Below, one piece after another: positions 26,991-40,900 of a stretch of DNA of 64,000 nucleotides. Both the position numbers and the translations under genes were made by a program. The notes beneath the pieces were generated by a model. It was not told the DNA's origin and ran no database searches. It saw nothing but the letters and a program-made list of their open reading frames with translations. Source of the DNA: Nemophila menziesii (taxonomy: Eukaryota > Streptophyta > Magnoliopsida > Boraginales > Hydrophyllaceae); contig JARWIR010000173.1 of assembly GCA_029959085.1 (NCBI GenBank), positions 126,501-190,500 of the forward strand, given 5' to 3'. Numbering within the stretch: position 1 is the stretch's first letter; each line of letters opens with the position of its first letter.

Positions 26991-29900
26991 AAAGCACCAA
27001 AAACCCCTAAAACCCACAACAGAACCCCCAGAAACCCCGAAATAACCCCCCAGAATCCCTCGAAACGTCTAAAAACCCCCGGAAAGCCCCCAAGGGCCCT
27101 AAAAGACCCCTTGAAAAGCCCCCAATATCCGCAAAAACGCCCAAAAATACGTTTAAGGACCGTCAAAAAGCACTTTGGAGACCCTCCCAAAACCCCTCGG
27201 AACCCCCTAACGACCCCCGAAAACCCTGGCACCCCCCTCAAAAACCCGTAAAAAGCACGACGAGGCCCTGAAAACCCGAAAAAAGGACGATTAAAAAAGT
27301 CCGAAAAATCCCTTGAAAACACAAAAGAGGCTCCCAAAAGACCCATAAAAAGCACCAAAAACCCCTAAAACCCGCAACAGAACCCCCAGAAACCTCGAAA
27401 TAACCCCCCAGAACCCCTCGAAACGTCTAAAAACCCCCGGAAAGCCCCCAAGGGCCCTAAAGGACCCCTTGAAAAGCCCCCAATATCCCCAAAAACGCCC
27501 AAAAATACGTTTATGGACCGTCAAAAACCACTTTGGAGACCCTCCCAAAACCCCTCGGAACCCCCTAACGACCCCCGAAAACCCTGGCACCCCCCTCAAA
27601 AACCCGTAAAAAGCACGACGAGGCCCTGAAAACCCGAAAAAAGGACGATTAAAAAAGTCCGAAAAATCCCTTGAAAACACAAAAGAGGCTCCCAAAAGAC
27701 CCATAAAAAGCACCAAAAACCCCTAAAACCCCCAACAGAACCCCCAGAAACCCCGAAATAACCCCCCATAACCCCTCGAAACGTCTAAAAACCCCCGGAA
27801 AGCCCCCAAGGGCCCTAAAAGACCCCTTGAAAAGCCCCCAATATCCCCAAAAACGCCCAAAAATACGTTTAAGGACCGTCAAAAAGCACTTTGGAGACCC
27901 TCCCATAACCCCTCGGAACCCCCTAACGACCCCCGAAAACCCTGGCACCCCCCTCAAAAACCCGTAAAAAGCACGACGAGGCCCTGAAAACCCGAAAAAA
28001 GGACGATTAAAAAAGTCCGAAAAATCCCTTGAAAACACAAAAGAGGCTCCCAAATGACCCATAAAAAGCACCAAAAACCCCTAAAACCCCCAACAGAACC
28101 CCCAGAAACCCCGAAATAACCCCCCATAACCCCTCGAAACGTCTAAAAACCCCCGGAAAGCCCCCAAGGGCCCTAAAAGACCCCTTGAAAAGCCCCCAAT
28201 ATCCCCAAAAACGCCCAAAAATACGTTTAAGGACCGTCAAAAAGCACTTTGGAGACCCTCCCAAAACCCCTCGGAACCCCCTAACGACCCCCGAAAACCC
28301 TGGCACCCCCCTCAAAAACCCGTAAAAAGCACGACGAGGCCCTGAAAACCCGAAAAAAGGACGATTAAAAAAGTCCGAAAAATCCCTTGAAAACACAAAA
28401 GAGGCTCCCAAAAGACCCATAAAAAGCACCAAAAACCCCTAAAACCCCCAACAGAACCCCCAGAAACCCCGAAATAACCCCCCATAACCCCTCGAAACGT
28501 CTAAAAACCCCCGGAAAGCCCCCAAGGGCCCTAAAAGACCCCTTGAAAAGCCCCCAATATCCCCAAAAACGCCCAAAAATACGTTTAAGGACCGTCAAAA
28601 AGCACTTTGGAGACCCTCCCATAACCCCTCGGAACCCCCTAACGACCCCCGAAAATCCTGGCACCCCCCTCAAAAACCCGTAAAAAGCACGACGAGGCCC
28701 TGAAAACCCGAAAAAAGGACGATTAAAAAAGTCCGAAAAATCCCTTGAAAACACAAAAGAGGCTCCCAAAAGACCCATAAAAAGCACCAAAAACCCCTAA
28801 AACCCCCAACAGAACCCCCAGAAACCCCGAAATAACCCCCCAGAACCCCTCGAAACGTCTAAAAACCCCCGGAAAGCCCCCAAGGGCCCTAAAAGACCCC
28901 TTGAAAAGCCCCCAATATCCCCAAAAACGCCCAAAAATACGTTTAACGACCGTCAAAAAGCACTTTGGAGACCCTCCCAAAACCCCTCGGAACCCCCTAA
29001 CGACCCCCGAAAACCCTGGCACCCCCCTCAAAAACCCGTAAAAAGCACGACGAGGCCCTGAAAACCCGAAAAAAGGACGATTAAAAAAGTCCGAAAAATC
29101 CCTTGAAAACACAAAAGAGGCTCCCAAAAGACCCATAAAAAGCACCAAAAACCCCTAAAACCGCCAACAGAACCCCCAGAAACCCCGAAATAACCCCCCA
29201 GAACCCCTCGAAACGTCTAAAAACCCCCGGAAAGCCCCCAAGGGCCCTAAAAGACCCCTTGAAAAGCCCCCAATATCCCCAAAAACGCCCAAAAATACGT
29301 TTAAGGACCGTCAAAAAGCACTTTGGAGACCCTCCCAAAACCCCTCGGAACCCCCTAACGACCCCCGAAAACCCTGGCACCCACCTCAAAAACCCGTAAA
29401 AAGCACGACTAGGCCCTGAAAACCCGAAAAAAGGACGATTAAAAGAGTCCGAAAAATCCCTTGAAAACACAAAAGAGGCTCCCAAAAGACCCATAAAAAG
29501 CACCAAAAACCCCTAAAACCCCCAACAGAACCCCCAGAAACCCCGAAATAACCCCCCAGAACCCCTCGAAACGTCTAAAAACCCCCGGAAAGCCCCCAAG
29601 GGCCCTAAATGACCCCATGAAAAGCCCCCAATATCCCCCAAAACGCCCAAATATACGTTTAAGGACCGTCAAAAAGCACTTTGGAGACCCTCCCAAAACC
29701 CCTCGGAACCCCCTAACGACCCCCAAAAACCCTGGCACCCCCCTCAAAAACCCGTAAAAAGCACGACGAGGCCCTGAAAACCCGAAAAAAGGACGATTAA
29801 AAAAGTCCGAAAAATCCCTTGAAAACACAAAAGAGGCTCCCAAAAGACCCATAGAAAGCACCAAAAACCCCTAAAACCCACAACAGAACCCCCAGAAACC

Positions 29901-32506
29901 CCGAAATAACCCCCCAGAATCCCTCGAAACGTCTAAAAACCCCCGGAAAGCCCCCAAGGGCCCTAAAAGACCCCTTGAAAAGCCCCCAATATCCGCAAAA
30001 ACGCCCAAAAATACGTTTAAGGACCGTCAAAAAGCACTTTGGAGACCCTCCCAAAACCCCTCGGAACCCCCTAACGACCCCCGAAAACCCTGGCACCCCC
30101 CTCAAAAACCCGTAAAAAGCACGACGAGGCCCTGAAAACCCGAAAAAAGGACGATTAAAAAAGTCCGAAAAATCCCTTGAAAACACAAAAGAGGCTCCCA
30201 AAAGACCCATAAAAAGCACCAAAAACCCCTAAAACCCGCAACAGAACCCCCAGAAACCTCGAAATAACCCCCCAGAACCCCTCGAAACGTCTAAAAACCC
30301 CCGGAAAGCCCCCAAGGGCCCTAAAGGACCCCTTGAAAAGCCCCCAATATCCCCAAAAACGCCCAAAAATACGTTTATGGACCGTCAAAAACCACTTTGG
30401 AGACCCTCCCAAAACCCCTCGGAACCCCCTAACGACCCCCGAAAACCCTGGCACCCCCCTCAAAAACCCGTAAAAAGCACGACGAGGCCCTGAAAACCCG
30501 AAAAAAGGACGATTAAAAAAGTCCGAAAAATCCCTTGAAAACACAAAAGAGGCTCCCAAAAGACCCATAAAAAGCACCAAAAACCCCTAAAACCCCCAAC
30601 AGAACCCCCAGAAACCCCGAAATAACCCCCCATAACCCCTCGAAACGTCTAAAAACCCCCGGAAAGCCCCCAAGGGCCCTAAAAGACCCCTTGAAAAGCC
30701 CCCAATATCCCCAAAAACGCCCAAAAATACGTTTAAGGACCGTCAAAAAGCACTTTGGAGACCCTCCCATAACCCCTCGGAACCCCCTAACGACCCCCGA
30801 AAACCCTGGCACCCCCCTCAAAAACCCGTAAAAAGCACGACGAGGCCCTGAAAACCCGAAAAAAGGACGATTAAAAAAGTCCGAAAAATCCCTTGAAAAC
30901 ACAAAAGAGGCTCCCAAATGACCCATAAAAAGCACCAAAAACCCCTAAAACCCCCAACAGAACCCCCAGAAACCCCGAAATAACCCCCCATAACCCCTCG
31001 AAACGTCTAAAAACCCCCGGAAAGCCCCCAAGGGCCCTAAAAGACCCCTTGAAAAGCCCCCAATATCCCCAAAAACGCCCAAAAATACGTTTAAGGACCG
31101 TCAAAAAGCACTTTGGAGACCCTCCCAAAACCCCTCGTAACCCCCTAACGACCCCCGAAAACCCTGGCACCCCCCTCAAAAACCCGTAAAAAGCACGACG
31201 AGGCCCTGAAAACCCGAAAAAAGGACGATTAAAAAAGTCCGAAAAATCCCTTGAAAACACAAAAGAGGCTCCCAAAAGACCCATAAAAAGCACCAAAAAC
31301 CCCTAAAACCCCCAACAGAACCCCCAGAAACCCCGAAATAACCCCCCATAACCCCTCGAAACGTCTAAAAACCCCCGGAAAGCCCCCAAGGGCCCTAAAA
31401 GACCCCTTGAAAAGCCCCCAATATCCCCAAAAACGCCCAAAAATACGTTTAAGGACCGTCAAAAAGCACTTTGGAGACCCTCCCATAACCCCTCGGAACC
31501 CCCTAACGACCCCCGAAAATCCTGGCACCCCCCTCAAAAACCCGTAAAAAGCACGACGAGGCCCTGAAAACCCGAAAAAAGGACGATTAAAAAAGTCCGA
31601 AAAATCCCTTGAAAACACAAAAGAGGCTCCCAAAAGACCCATAAAAAGCACCAAAAACCCCTAAAACCCCCAACAGAACCCCCAGAAACCCCGAAATAAC
31701 CCCCCAGAACCCCTCGAAACGTCTAAAAACCCCCGGAAAGCCCCCAAGGGCCCTAAAAGACCCCTTGAAAAGCCCCCAATATCCCCAAAAACGCCCAAAA
31801 ATACGTTTAACGACCGTCAAAAAGCACTTTGGAGACCCTCCCAAAACCCCTCGGAACCCCCTAACGACCCCCGAAAACCCTGGCACCCCCCTCAAAAACC
31901 CGTAAAAAGCACGACGAGGCCCTGAAAACCCGAAAAAAGGACGATTAAAAAAGTCCGAAAAATCCCTTGAAAACACAAAAGAGGCTCCCAAAAGACCCAT
32001 AAAAAGCACCAAAAACCCCTAAAACCGCCAACAGAACCCCCAGAAACCCCGAAATAACCCCCCAGAACCCCTCGAAACGTCTAAAAACCCCCGGAAAGCC
32101 CCCAAGGGCCCTAAAAGACCCCTTGAAAAGCCCCCAATATCCCCAAAAACGCCCAAAAATACGTTTAAGGACCGTCAAAAAGCACTTTGGAGACCCTCCC
32201 AAAACCCCTCGGAACCCCCTAACGACCCCCGAAAACCCTGGCACCCACCTCAAAAACCCGTAAAAAGCACGACTAGGCCCTGAAAACCCGAAAAAAGGAC
32301 GATTAAAAGAGTCCGAAAAATCCCTTGAAAACACAAAAGAGGCTCCCAAAAGACCCATAAAAAGCACCAAAAACCCCTAAAACCCCCAACAGAACCCCCA
32401 GAAACCCCGAAATAACCCCCCAGAACCCCTCGAAACGTCTAAAAACCCCCGGAAAGCCCCCAAGGGCCCTAAATGACCCCATGAAAAGCCCCCAATATCC
32501 CCCAAA
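26779..32506. repeat. Two tandem 2864-bp higher-order units (8 monomers each)
   Basis: 26779-29642 and 29643-32506 match nearly base for base at a spacing of 2864 bp (8 x 358). Shared private variants include GTTTATGGACCG (27510/30374), AAAACCACTTTGG (27525/30389), CCCAAATGACCC (28051/30915) and CCCATAACCCC repeats. Single differences include CCTCGTAACC at about 31136. The match continues about 200 bp past the second unit. The sequence then switches to a copy of 25.9-26.9 kb at an offset of 6770. Confidence 0.88.
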
Positions 32507-33799
32507 ACGCCCAAATATACGTTTAAGGACCGTCAAAAAGCACTTTGGAGACCCTCCCAAAACCCCTCGGAACCCCCTAACGACCCCCAAAAACCCTGGC
32601 ACCCCCCTCAAAAACCCGTAAAAAGCACGACGAGGCCCTGAAAACCCGAAAAAAGGACGATTAAAAAAGTCCGAAAAATCCCTTGAAAACACAAAAGAGG
32701 CTCCCAAAAGACCTATAGAAAGCACCAAAAACCACTAAAACCCCCAACAGAACCCCCAGAAACCCCGAAATAACCCCCCAGAATCCCTCGAAACGTCTAA
32801 AAACCCCCGGAAAGCCCCCAAGGGCCCTAAAAGACACCTTGAAAAGCCCCCAATATCCGCAAAAACGCCCAAAAATACGTTTAAGGACCGTCAAAAAGCA
32901 CTTTGGAGACCCTCCCAAAACCCCTCGGAACCCCCTAACGACGCCCGAAAACCCTGGCACCCCCCTCAAAAACCCGTAAAAAGCACGACGAGGCCCTGAA
33001 AACCCGAAAAAAGGACGATTAAAAAAGTCCGAAAAATCCCTTGAAAACACAAAAGAGGCTCCCAAAAGACCCATAAAAAGCACCAAAAACCCCTAAAACC
33101 CCCAACAGAACCCCCAGAAACCCCGAAATAACCCCCCAGAACCCCTCGAAACGTCTAAAAACCCCCGGAAAGCCCCCAAGGGCCCTAAAGGACCCCTTGA
33201 AAAGCCCCCAATATCCCCAAAAACGCCCAAAAATACGTTTAAGGACCGTCAAAAAGCACTTTGGAGACCCTCCCAAAACCCCTCGGAACCCCCTAACGAC
33301 CCCCGAAAACCCTGGCACCCCCCTCAAAAACCCGTAAAAAGCACGACTAGGCCCAGAAAACCCGAAAAAAGGACGATTAAAAAAGTCCGAAAAATCCCTT
33401 GAAAACACAAAAGATGCTCCCAAAAGACCCATAAAAAGCACCAAAAACCCCTAAAACCCCCAACAGAACCCCCAGAAACCCCGAAATAACCCCCCAGAAC
33501 CCCTCGAAACGTCTAAAAACCCCCGGAAAGCCCCCAATATCCCCATAAACACCCAAATATACGTTTAAGGACCGTCAAAAAGCACTTTGGAGACCCTCCC
33601 AAAACCCCTCGGAACCCCCTAACGACCCCCAAAAACCCTGGCACCCCCCTCAAAAACCCGTAAAAAGCACGACGAGGCCCTGAAAACCCGAAAAAAGGAC
33701 GATTAAAAAAGTCCGAAAAATCCCTTGAAAACACAAAAGAGGCTCCCAAAAGACCCATAAAAAGCACCAAAACCCCTAAAACCCCCAACAGAACCCCCA

Positions 33800-36700
33800 G
33801 AAACCCCGAAATAACCCCCCAAAACCCCTCGAAACGTCTAAAAACCCCCGGAAAGCCCCCAAGGGCCCTAAAAGACCCCTTTAAAAGCCCCCAATATCCC
33901 CAAAAACGCCCAAAAATACGTTTAAGGACCGTCAAAAAGCACTTTAGAGACCCTCCCAAAACCCCTCGGAACCCCCTAACGACCCCCGAAAACCCTGGCA
34001 CCCCCCTCAAAAACCCGTAAAAAGCACGACGAGGCCCTGAAAACCCGAAAAAAGGACGATTAAAAGAGTCCGAAAAATCCCTTGAAAACACAAAAGAGGC
34101 TCCCAAAAGACCCATAAAAAGCACCAAAACCCCTAAAACCCCCAACAGAACCCCCAGAAACCCCGAAATAACCCCCCCAGAACCCCTCGAAACGTCTAAA
34201 AACCCCCGGAAAGCCCCCAAGGGCCCTAAAAGACCCCTTGAAAAGCCCCCAATATCCCCAAAAACGCCCAAAAATACGTTTAAGGACCGTCAAAAAGCAC
34301 TTTGGAGACCCTCCCAAAACCCCTCGGAACCCCCTAACGACCCCCGAAAACCCTGGCACCCCCCTCAAAAACCCGTAAAAAGCACGACGAGGCCCTGAAA
34401 ACCCGAAAAAAGGACGATTAAAAGAGTCCGAAAAATCCCTTGAAAACACAAAAGAGGCTCCCAAAAGACCCATAAAAAGCACCAAAAACCCCTAAAACCC
34501 CCAACAGAACCCCCAGAAACCCCGAAATAACCCCCCAGAACCCCTCGAAACGTCTAAAAACCCCCGGAAAGCCCCCAAGGGCCCTAAAGGACCTCTTGAA
34601 AAGCCCCCAATATCCCCAAAAACGCCCAAATATACGTTTAAGGACCGTAAAAAAGCACTTTGGAGACCCTCCCAAAACCCCTCGGAACCCCCTAACGACC
34701 CCCGAAAACCCTGGCACCCCCCTCAAAAACCCGTAAAAAGCACGACGAGGCCCTGAAAACCCGAAAAAAGGACGATTAAAAAAGTCCGAGAAATCCCTTG
34801 AAAACACAAAAGAGGCTCCCAAAAGACCCATAAAAAGCACCAAAATCCCCTAAAACCCCCAATAGAACCCCCAGAAACCCCGAAATAACCCCCCAGAACC
34901 CCTCGAAACGTCTAAAAACCCCCGGAAAGCCCCCAAGGGCCCAAAAAGACCCCTTGAAAAGCCCCCAATATCCCCAAAAACGCCCAAAAATACGTTTAAG
35001 TACCGTCAAAAAGCACTTTGGAGACCCTCCCAAAACCCCTCAGAACCCCCTAACGACCCCCGAAAACACTGGCACCCCCCTCAAAACCCCGTAAAAAGCA
35101 CGACGAGGCCCTGAAAACCCGAAAAAAGGACGATTAAAAAAGTCCGCAAAATCCCTTGAAAACACAAAGGAGGCTCCCAAAAGACCTATAAAAAGCACCA
35201 AAAACCCCTAAAACCCCCAACAGAACCCGCAGAAACCCCGAAATAACCCCCCAGAACACCTCGAAACGTCTAAAAACCCCCGGAAAGCCTCAAAGGGCCC
35301 TAAAAGACCCCTTGAAAAGCCCCCAATATCCCCAAAAACGCCCAAAAATACGTTTAAGGACCGTCAAAAAGCACTTTGGAGACCCTCCCAAAACCCCTCG
35401 GAACCCCCTAACGACCCCCGAAAACCCTGGCACCCCCCTCAAAAACCCGTATTAAGCACGACGAGGCCCTGAAAACCCGAAAAAAGGACGATTAAAAAAG
35501 TCCGAAAAATCCCTTGAAAACACAAAAGAGGCTCCCAAAAGACCCATAAAAAGCACCAAAAACCCCTAAAACCCCCAACAGAACCCCCAGAAACCCCGAA
35601 ATAACCCCCCCAGAACCCCTCGAAACGTCTAAAAACCCCCGGAAAGCCCCCAAGGGCCCTAAAGGACCCTTTGAAAAGCCCCCAATATCCCCAAAAACGC
35701 CCAAAAATACGTTTAAGGACCGTCAAAAAGCACTTTGGAGACCCTCCCAAAACCCCTCGGAACCCCCTAACGACCCCCGAAAACCCTGGCACCCCCCTCA
35801 AAAACCCGTAAAAAGCACGACTAGGCCCAGAAAACCCGAAAAAAGGACGATTAAAAAAGTCCGAAAAATCCCTTGAAAACACAAAAGATGCTCCCAAAAG
35901 ACCCATAAAAAGCACCAAAAACCCCTAAAACCCCCAACAGAACCCCCAGAAACCCCGAAATAACCCCCCAGAACCCCTCGAAACGTCTAAAAACCCCCGG
36001 AAAGCCCCCAAGGGCCCTAAAAGACCCCTTGAAAAGCCCCCAATATCCCCCAAAACGCCCAAATATACGTTTAAGGACCGTCAAAAAGCACTTTGGAGAC
36101 CCTCCCAAAACCCCTCGGAACCCCCTAACGACCCCCAAAAACCCTGGCACCCCCCTCAAAAACCCGTAAAAAGCACGACGAGGCCCTGAAAACCCGAAAA
36201 AAGGACGATTAAAAAAGTCCGAAAAATCCCTTGAAAACACAAAAGAGGCTCCCAAAAGACCCATAAAAAGCACCAAAAACCCCTAAAACCCCCAACAGAA
36301 CCCCCAGAAACCCCGAAATAACCCCCCAAAACCCCTCGAAACGTCTAAAAACCCCCGGAAAGCCCCCAAGGGCCCTAAAAGACCCCTTAAAAAGCCCCCA
36401 ATATCCCCAAAAACGCCCAAAAATACGTTTAAGGACCGTCAAAAAGCACTTTAGAGACCCTCCCAAAACCCCTCGGAACCCCCTAACGACCCCCGAAAAC
36501 CCTGGCACCCCCCTCAAAAACCCGTAAAAAGCACGACGAGGCCCTGAAAACCCGAAAAAAGGACGATTAAAAGAGTCCGAAAAATCCCTTGAAAACACAA
36601 AAGAGACTCCCAAAAGACCCATAAAAAGCACCAAAAACCCCTAAAACCCCCCAACAGAACCCCCAGAACCCCTCGAAACGTCTAAAAACCCCCGGAAAGC

Positions 36701-37950
36701 CCCCAAGGGCCCTAAAAGACCCCTTGAAAAGCCCCCAATATCCCAAAAAACGCCCAAAAATACGTTTAAGGACCGTCAAAAAGCACTTTGGAGACCCTCC
36801 CAAAACCCCTCGGAACCCCCTAACGACCCCCGAAAACCCTGGCACCCCCCTCAAAAACCCGTAAAAAGCACGACGAGGCCCTGAAAACCCGAAAAAAGGA
36901 CGATTAAAAAAGTCCGAAAAACCCCTTGAAAACACAAAGGAGGCTCCCAAAGGACCCATAAAAAGCACCAAAAACCCCTAAAACCCCCAACAGAACCCCC
37001 AGAAACCCCGAAATAACCCCCCAGAACCCCTCGAAACGTCTAAAAACCCCCGGAAAGCCCCCAAGGGCCCTAAAGGACCCCTTGAAAAGCCCCCAATATC
37101 CCCAAAAACGCCCAAATATACGTTTAAGGACCGTAAAGAAGCACTTTGGAGACCCTCCCAAAACCCCTCGGAACCCCCTAACGACCCCCGAAAACCCTGG
37201 CACCCCCCTCAAAAACCCGTAAAAAGCACGACGAGGCCCTGAAAACCCGAAAAAAGGACGATTAAAAAAGTCCGAAAAATCCCTTGAAAACACAAAAGAG
37301 GCTCCCAAAAGACCCATAAAAAGCACCAAAATCCCCTAAAACCCCCAACAGAACCCCCAGAAACCCCGAAATAACCCCCCAGAACCCCTCGAAACGTCTA
37401 AAAACCCCCGGAAAGCCCCCAAGGGCCCAAAAAGACCCCTTGAAAAGCCCCCAATATCCCCAAAAACACCCAAAAATACGTTTAAGTACCGTCAAAAAGC
37501 ACTTTGGAGACCCTCCCAAAACCCCTCAGAACCCCCTAACGACCCCCGAAAACCCTGGCACCCCCCTCAAAAACCCGTAAAAAGCACGACGAGGCCCTGA
37601 AAACCCGAAAAAAGGACGATTAAAAAAGTCCGAAAAATCCCTTGAAAACACAAAGGAGGCTCCCAAAAGACCCATAAAAAGCACCAAAAACCCCTAAAAC
37701 CCCCAACAGAACCCGCAGAAACCCCGAAATAACCCCCCAGAACACCTCGAAACGTCTAAAAACCCCCGGAAAGCCTCAAAGGGCCCTAAAAGACCCCTTG
37801 AAAAGCCCCCAATATCCCCAAAAACGCCCAAAAATACGTTTAAGGACCGTCAAAAAGCACTTTGGAGACCCTCCCAAAACCCCTCGGAACCCCCTAACGA
37901 CCCCCGAAAACCCTGGCACCCCCCTCAAAAACCCGTATTAAGCACGACGA
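33800..37950. repeat. 7-monomer higher-order unit in two copies (offset ~2.49-2.51 kb)
   Basis: 33.8-35.46 kb is repeated at 36.3-37.95 kb. Shared variants are CACTTTAGAGACCC (33945/36449), GGGCCCAAAAAGACC (34938/37424), GTTTAAGTACCG (34995/37481), AACCCGCAGAAACC (35224/37710) and GTATTAAGCACG (35449/37935). The offset is 2486 in the right part. It is about 20 bp larger to the left of a 21-bp deletion near 36665. Confidence 0.75.
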
Positions 37951-40900
37951 GGCCCTGAAAACCCGAAAAAAGGACGATTAAAAAAGTCCGAAAAATCCCT
38001 TGAAAACACAAAAGAGGCTCCCAAAAGACCCATAAAAAGCACCAAAAACCCCTAAAACCTCCAACAGAACCCCCAGAAACCCCGAAATAACCCCCCAGAA
38101 CCCCTCGAAACGTCTAAAAACCCCCGGAAAGCCCCCAAGGGCCCTAAAGGACCCCTTGAAAAGCCCCCAATATCCCCAAAAACGCCCAAAAATACGTTTA
38201 AGGACCGTCAAAAAGCACTTTGGAGACCCTCCCAAAACCCCTCGGAACCCCCTAACGACCCCCGAAAACCCTGGCACCCCCCTCAAAAACCCGTAAAAAG
38301 CACGACGAGGCCCTGAAAACCTGAAAAAAAGACGATTAAAAAAGTCCGAAAAATCCCTTGAAAACACAAAAGGGGCTCCCAAAAGACCCATAAAAAGCAC
38401 CAAAAACCCCTAAAACCCCCAACAGAACCCCCAGAAACCCCGAAATAACCCCCCAGAACCCCTCGAAACGTCTAAAAACCCCCGGAAAGCCCCCAAGGGC
38501 CCTAAAAGACCCTTTGAAAATCCCCCAATATCCCCAAAAACGCCCAAAAATACGTTTGAGGACCGTCAAAAAGCACTTTGGAGACCCTCCCAAAACCCCT
38601 CGGAACCCCCTAACGACCCCCGAAAACCCTGGCACCCCCCTCAAAAACCCGTAAAAAGCACGACGAGGCCCTGAAAACCCGAAAAAAGGACGATTAAAAA
38701 AGTCCGAAAAATCCCTTGAAAACACAAAAGAGGCTCCCAAAAGACCCATAAAAAGCACCAAAAACCCCTAAAACCCCCAACATAACCCCCAGAAACCCCG
38801 AAATAACCCCCCAAAACCCCTCGAAACGTCTAAAAACCCCCGGAAAGCCCCCAAGGGCCCTAAAAGACCCCTTGAAAAGCCCCCAATATCCCCAAAAACG
38901 CCCAAAAATACGTTTAAGGACCGTCAAAAAGCACTTTAGAGACCCTCCCAAAACCCCTCGGAACCCCCTAACGACCCCCGAAAACCCTGGCACCCACCTC
39001 AAAAACCCGTAAAAAGCACGACGAGGCCCTGAAAACCCGAAAAAAGGACGATTAAAAGAGTCCGAAAAATCCCTTGAAAACACAAAAGAGGCTCCCAAAA
39101 GACCCATAGAAAGCACCAAAAACCCCTAAAACCCCCAACAGAACCCCAGAAACCCCGAAATAACCCCCCAGAACCTCTCGAAACGTCTAAAAAACCCCGG
39201 AAAGCCCCCAAGGGCCCTAAAAGACCCCTTGAAAAGCCCCCAATATCCCCAAAAACGCCCAAAAATACGTTTAAGGACCGTCAAAAAGCACTTTGGAGAC
39301 CCTCCCAAAACCCCTCGGAACCCCCTCACGACCCCCGAAAACCCTGGCACCCCCCTCAAAAACCCGTAAAAAGCACGACGAGGCCCTGAAAACCCGAAAA
39401 AAGGACGATTAAAAAAGTCCGAAAAATCCCTTGAAACACACAAAAGAGGCTCCCAAAAGACCCATAAAAAGCACCAAAAACCCCTAAAACCCCCAACAGA
39501 ACCCCCAGAAACCCCGAAATAACCCCCCAGAACCCCTCGAAACGTCTAAAAACCCCCGGAAAGCCCCCAAGGGCCCTAAAGGACCCCTTGAAAAGCCCCC
39601 AATATCCCCAAAAACGCCCAAATATACGTTTAAGGACCGTAAAAAAGCACTTTGGAGACCCTCCCAAAACCCCTCGGAACCCCCTAACGACCCCCGAAAA
39701 CCCTGGCACCCCCCTCAAAAACCCGTAAAAAGCACGACGAGGCCCTGAAAACCCGAAAAAAGGACGATTAAAAAAGTCCGAAAAATCCCTTGAAAACACA
39801 AAAGAGGCTCCCAAAAGACCCATAAAAAGCACCAAAAACCCCTAAAACCCCCAACAGAACCCCCAGAAACCCCGACATAACCCCCCCAGAACCCCTCGAA
39901 ACGTCTAAAAACCCCCGGGAAACCCCCAAGGGCCCAAAAAGACCACTTGAAAAGCCCCCAATATCCCCAAAAACGCCCAAAAATACGTTTAAGGACCGTC
40001 AAAAAGCACTTTGGAGACCCTCCCAAAACCCCTCGGAACCCCTTAACGACCCCCGAAAACCCTGGCACCCCCCTCAAAAACCCGTAAAAAGCACGACGAG
40101 GCCCTGAAAACCCGAAAAAAGGACGATTGAAAAAGTCCGAAAAATCCCTTGAAAACACAAAGGAGGCTCCCAAAAGACCCATAAAAAGCACCAAAAACCC
40201 CTAAAACCCCCAACAGAACCCGCAGAAACCCCGAAAATAACCCCCCAGAACACCTCGAAACGTCTAAAAACCCCCGGAAAGCCCCAAAGGGCCCTAAAAG
40301 ACCCCTTGAAAAGCCCCCAATATCCCCAAAAACGCCCAAAAATACGTTTAAGGACCGTCAAAAAGCACTTTGGAGACCCTCCCAAAACCCCTCGGAACCC
40401 CCTAACGACCCCCGAAAACCCTGGCACCCCCCTCAAAAACCCGTAAAAAGCACGACGAGGCCCTGAAAACCCGAAAAAAGGACGATTAAAAAAGTCCGAA
40501 AAATCCCTTGAAAACACAAAAGAGGCTCCCAAAAGACCCATAAAAAGCACCAATAACCCCTAAAACCCCCAACAGAACCCCCAGAAACCCTGAAATAACC
40601 CCCCAGAACCCCTCGAAACGTCTAAAAACCCCCGGAAAGCCCCCAAGGGCCCTAAAAGACCCCTTGAAAAGCCCCCAATATCCCCAAAAACACCCAAATA
40701 TACGTTTAAGGACCGTCAAAAAGCACTTTGGAGACCCTCCCAAAACCCCTCGGAACCCCCTAACGACCCCCGAAAACCCTGGCACCCCCCTCAAAAACCC
40801 GTAAAAAGCACGACGAGGCCCTGAAAACCTGAAAAAAAGACGATTAAAAAAGTCCGAAAAATCCCTTGAAAACACAAAAGAGACTCCCAAAAGACACATA

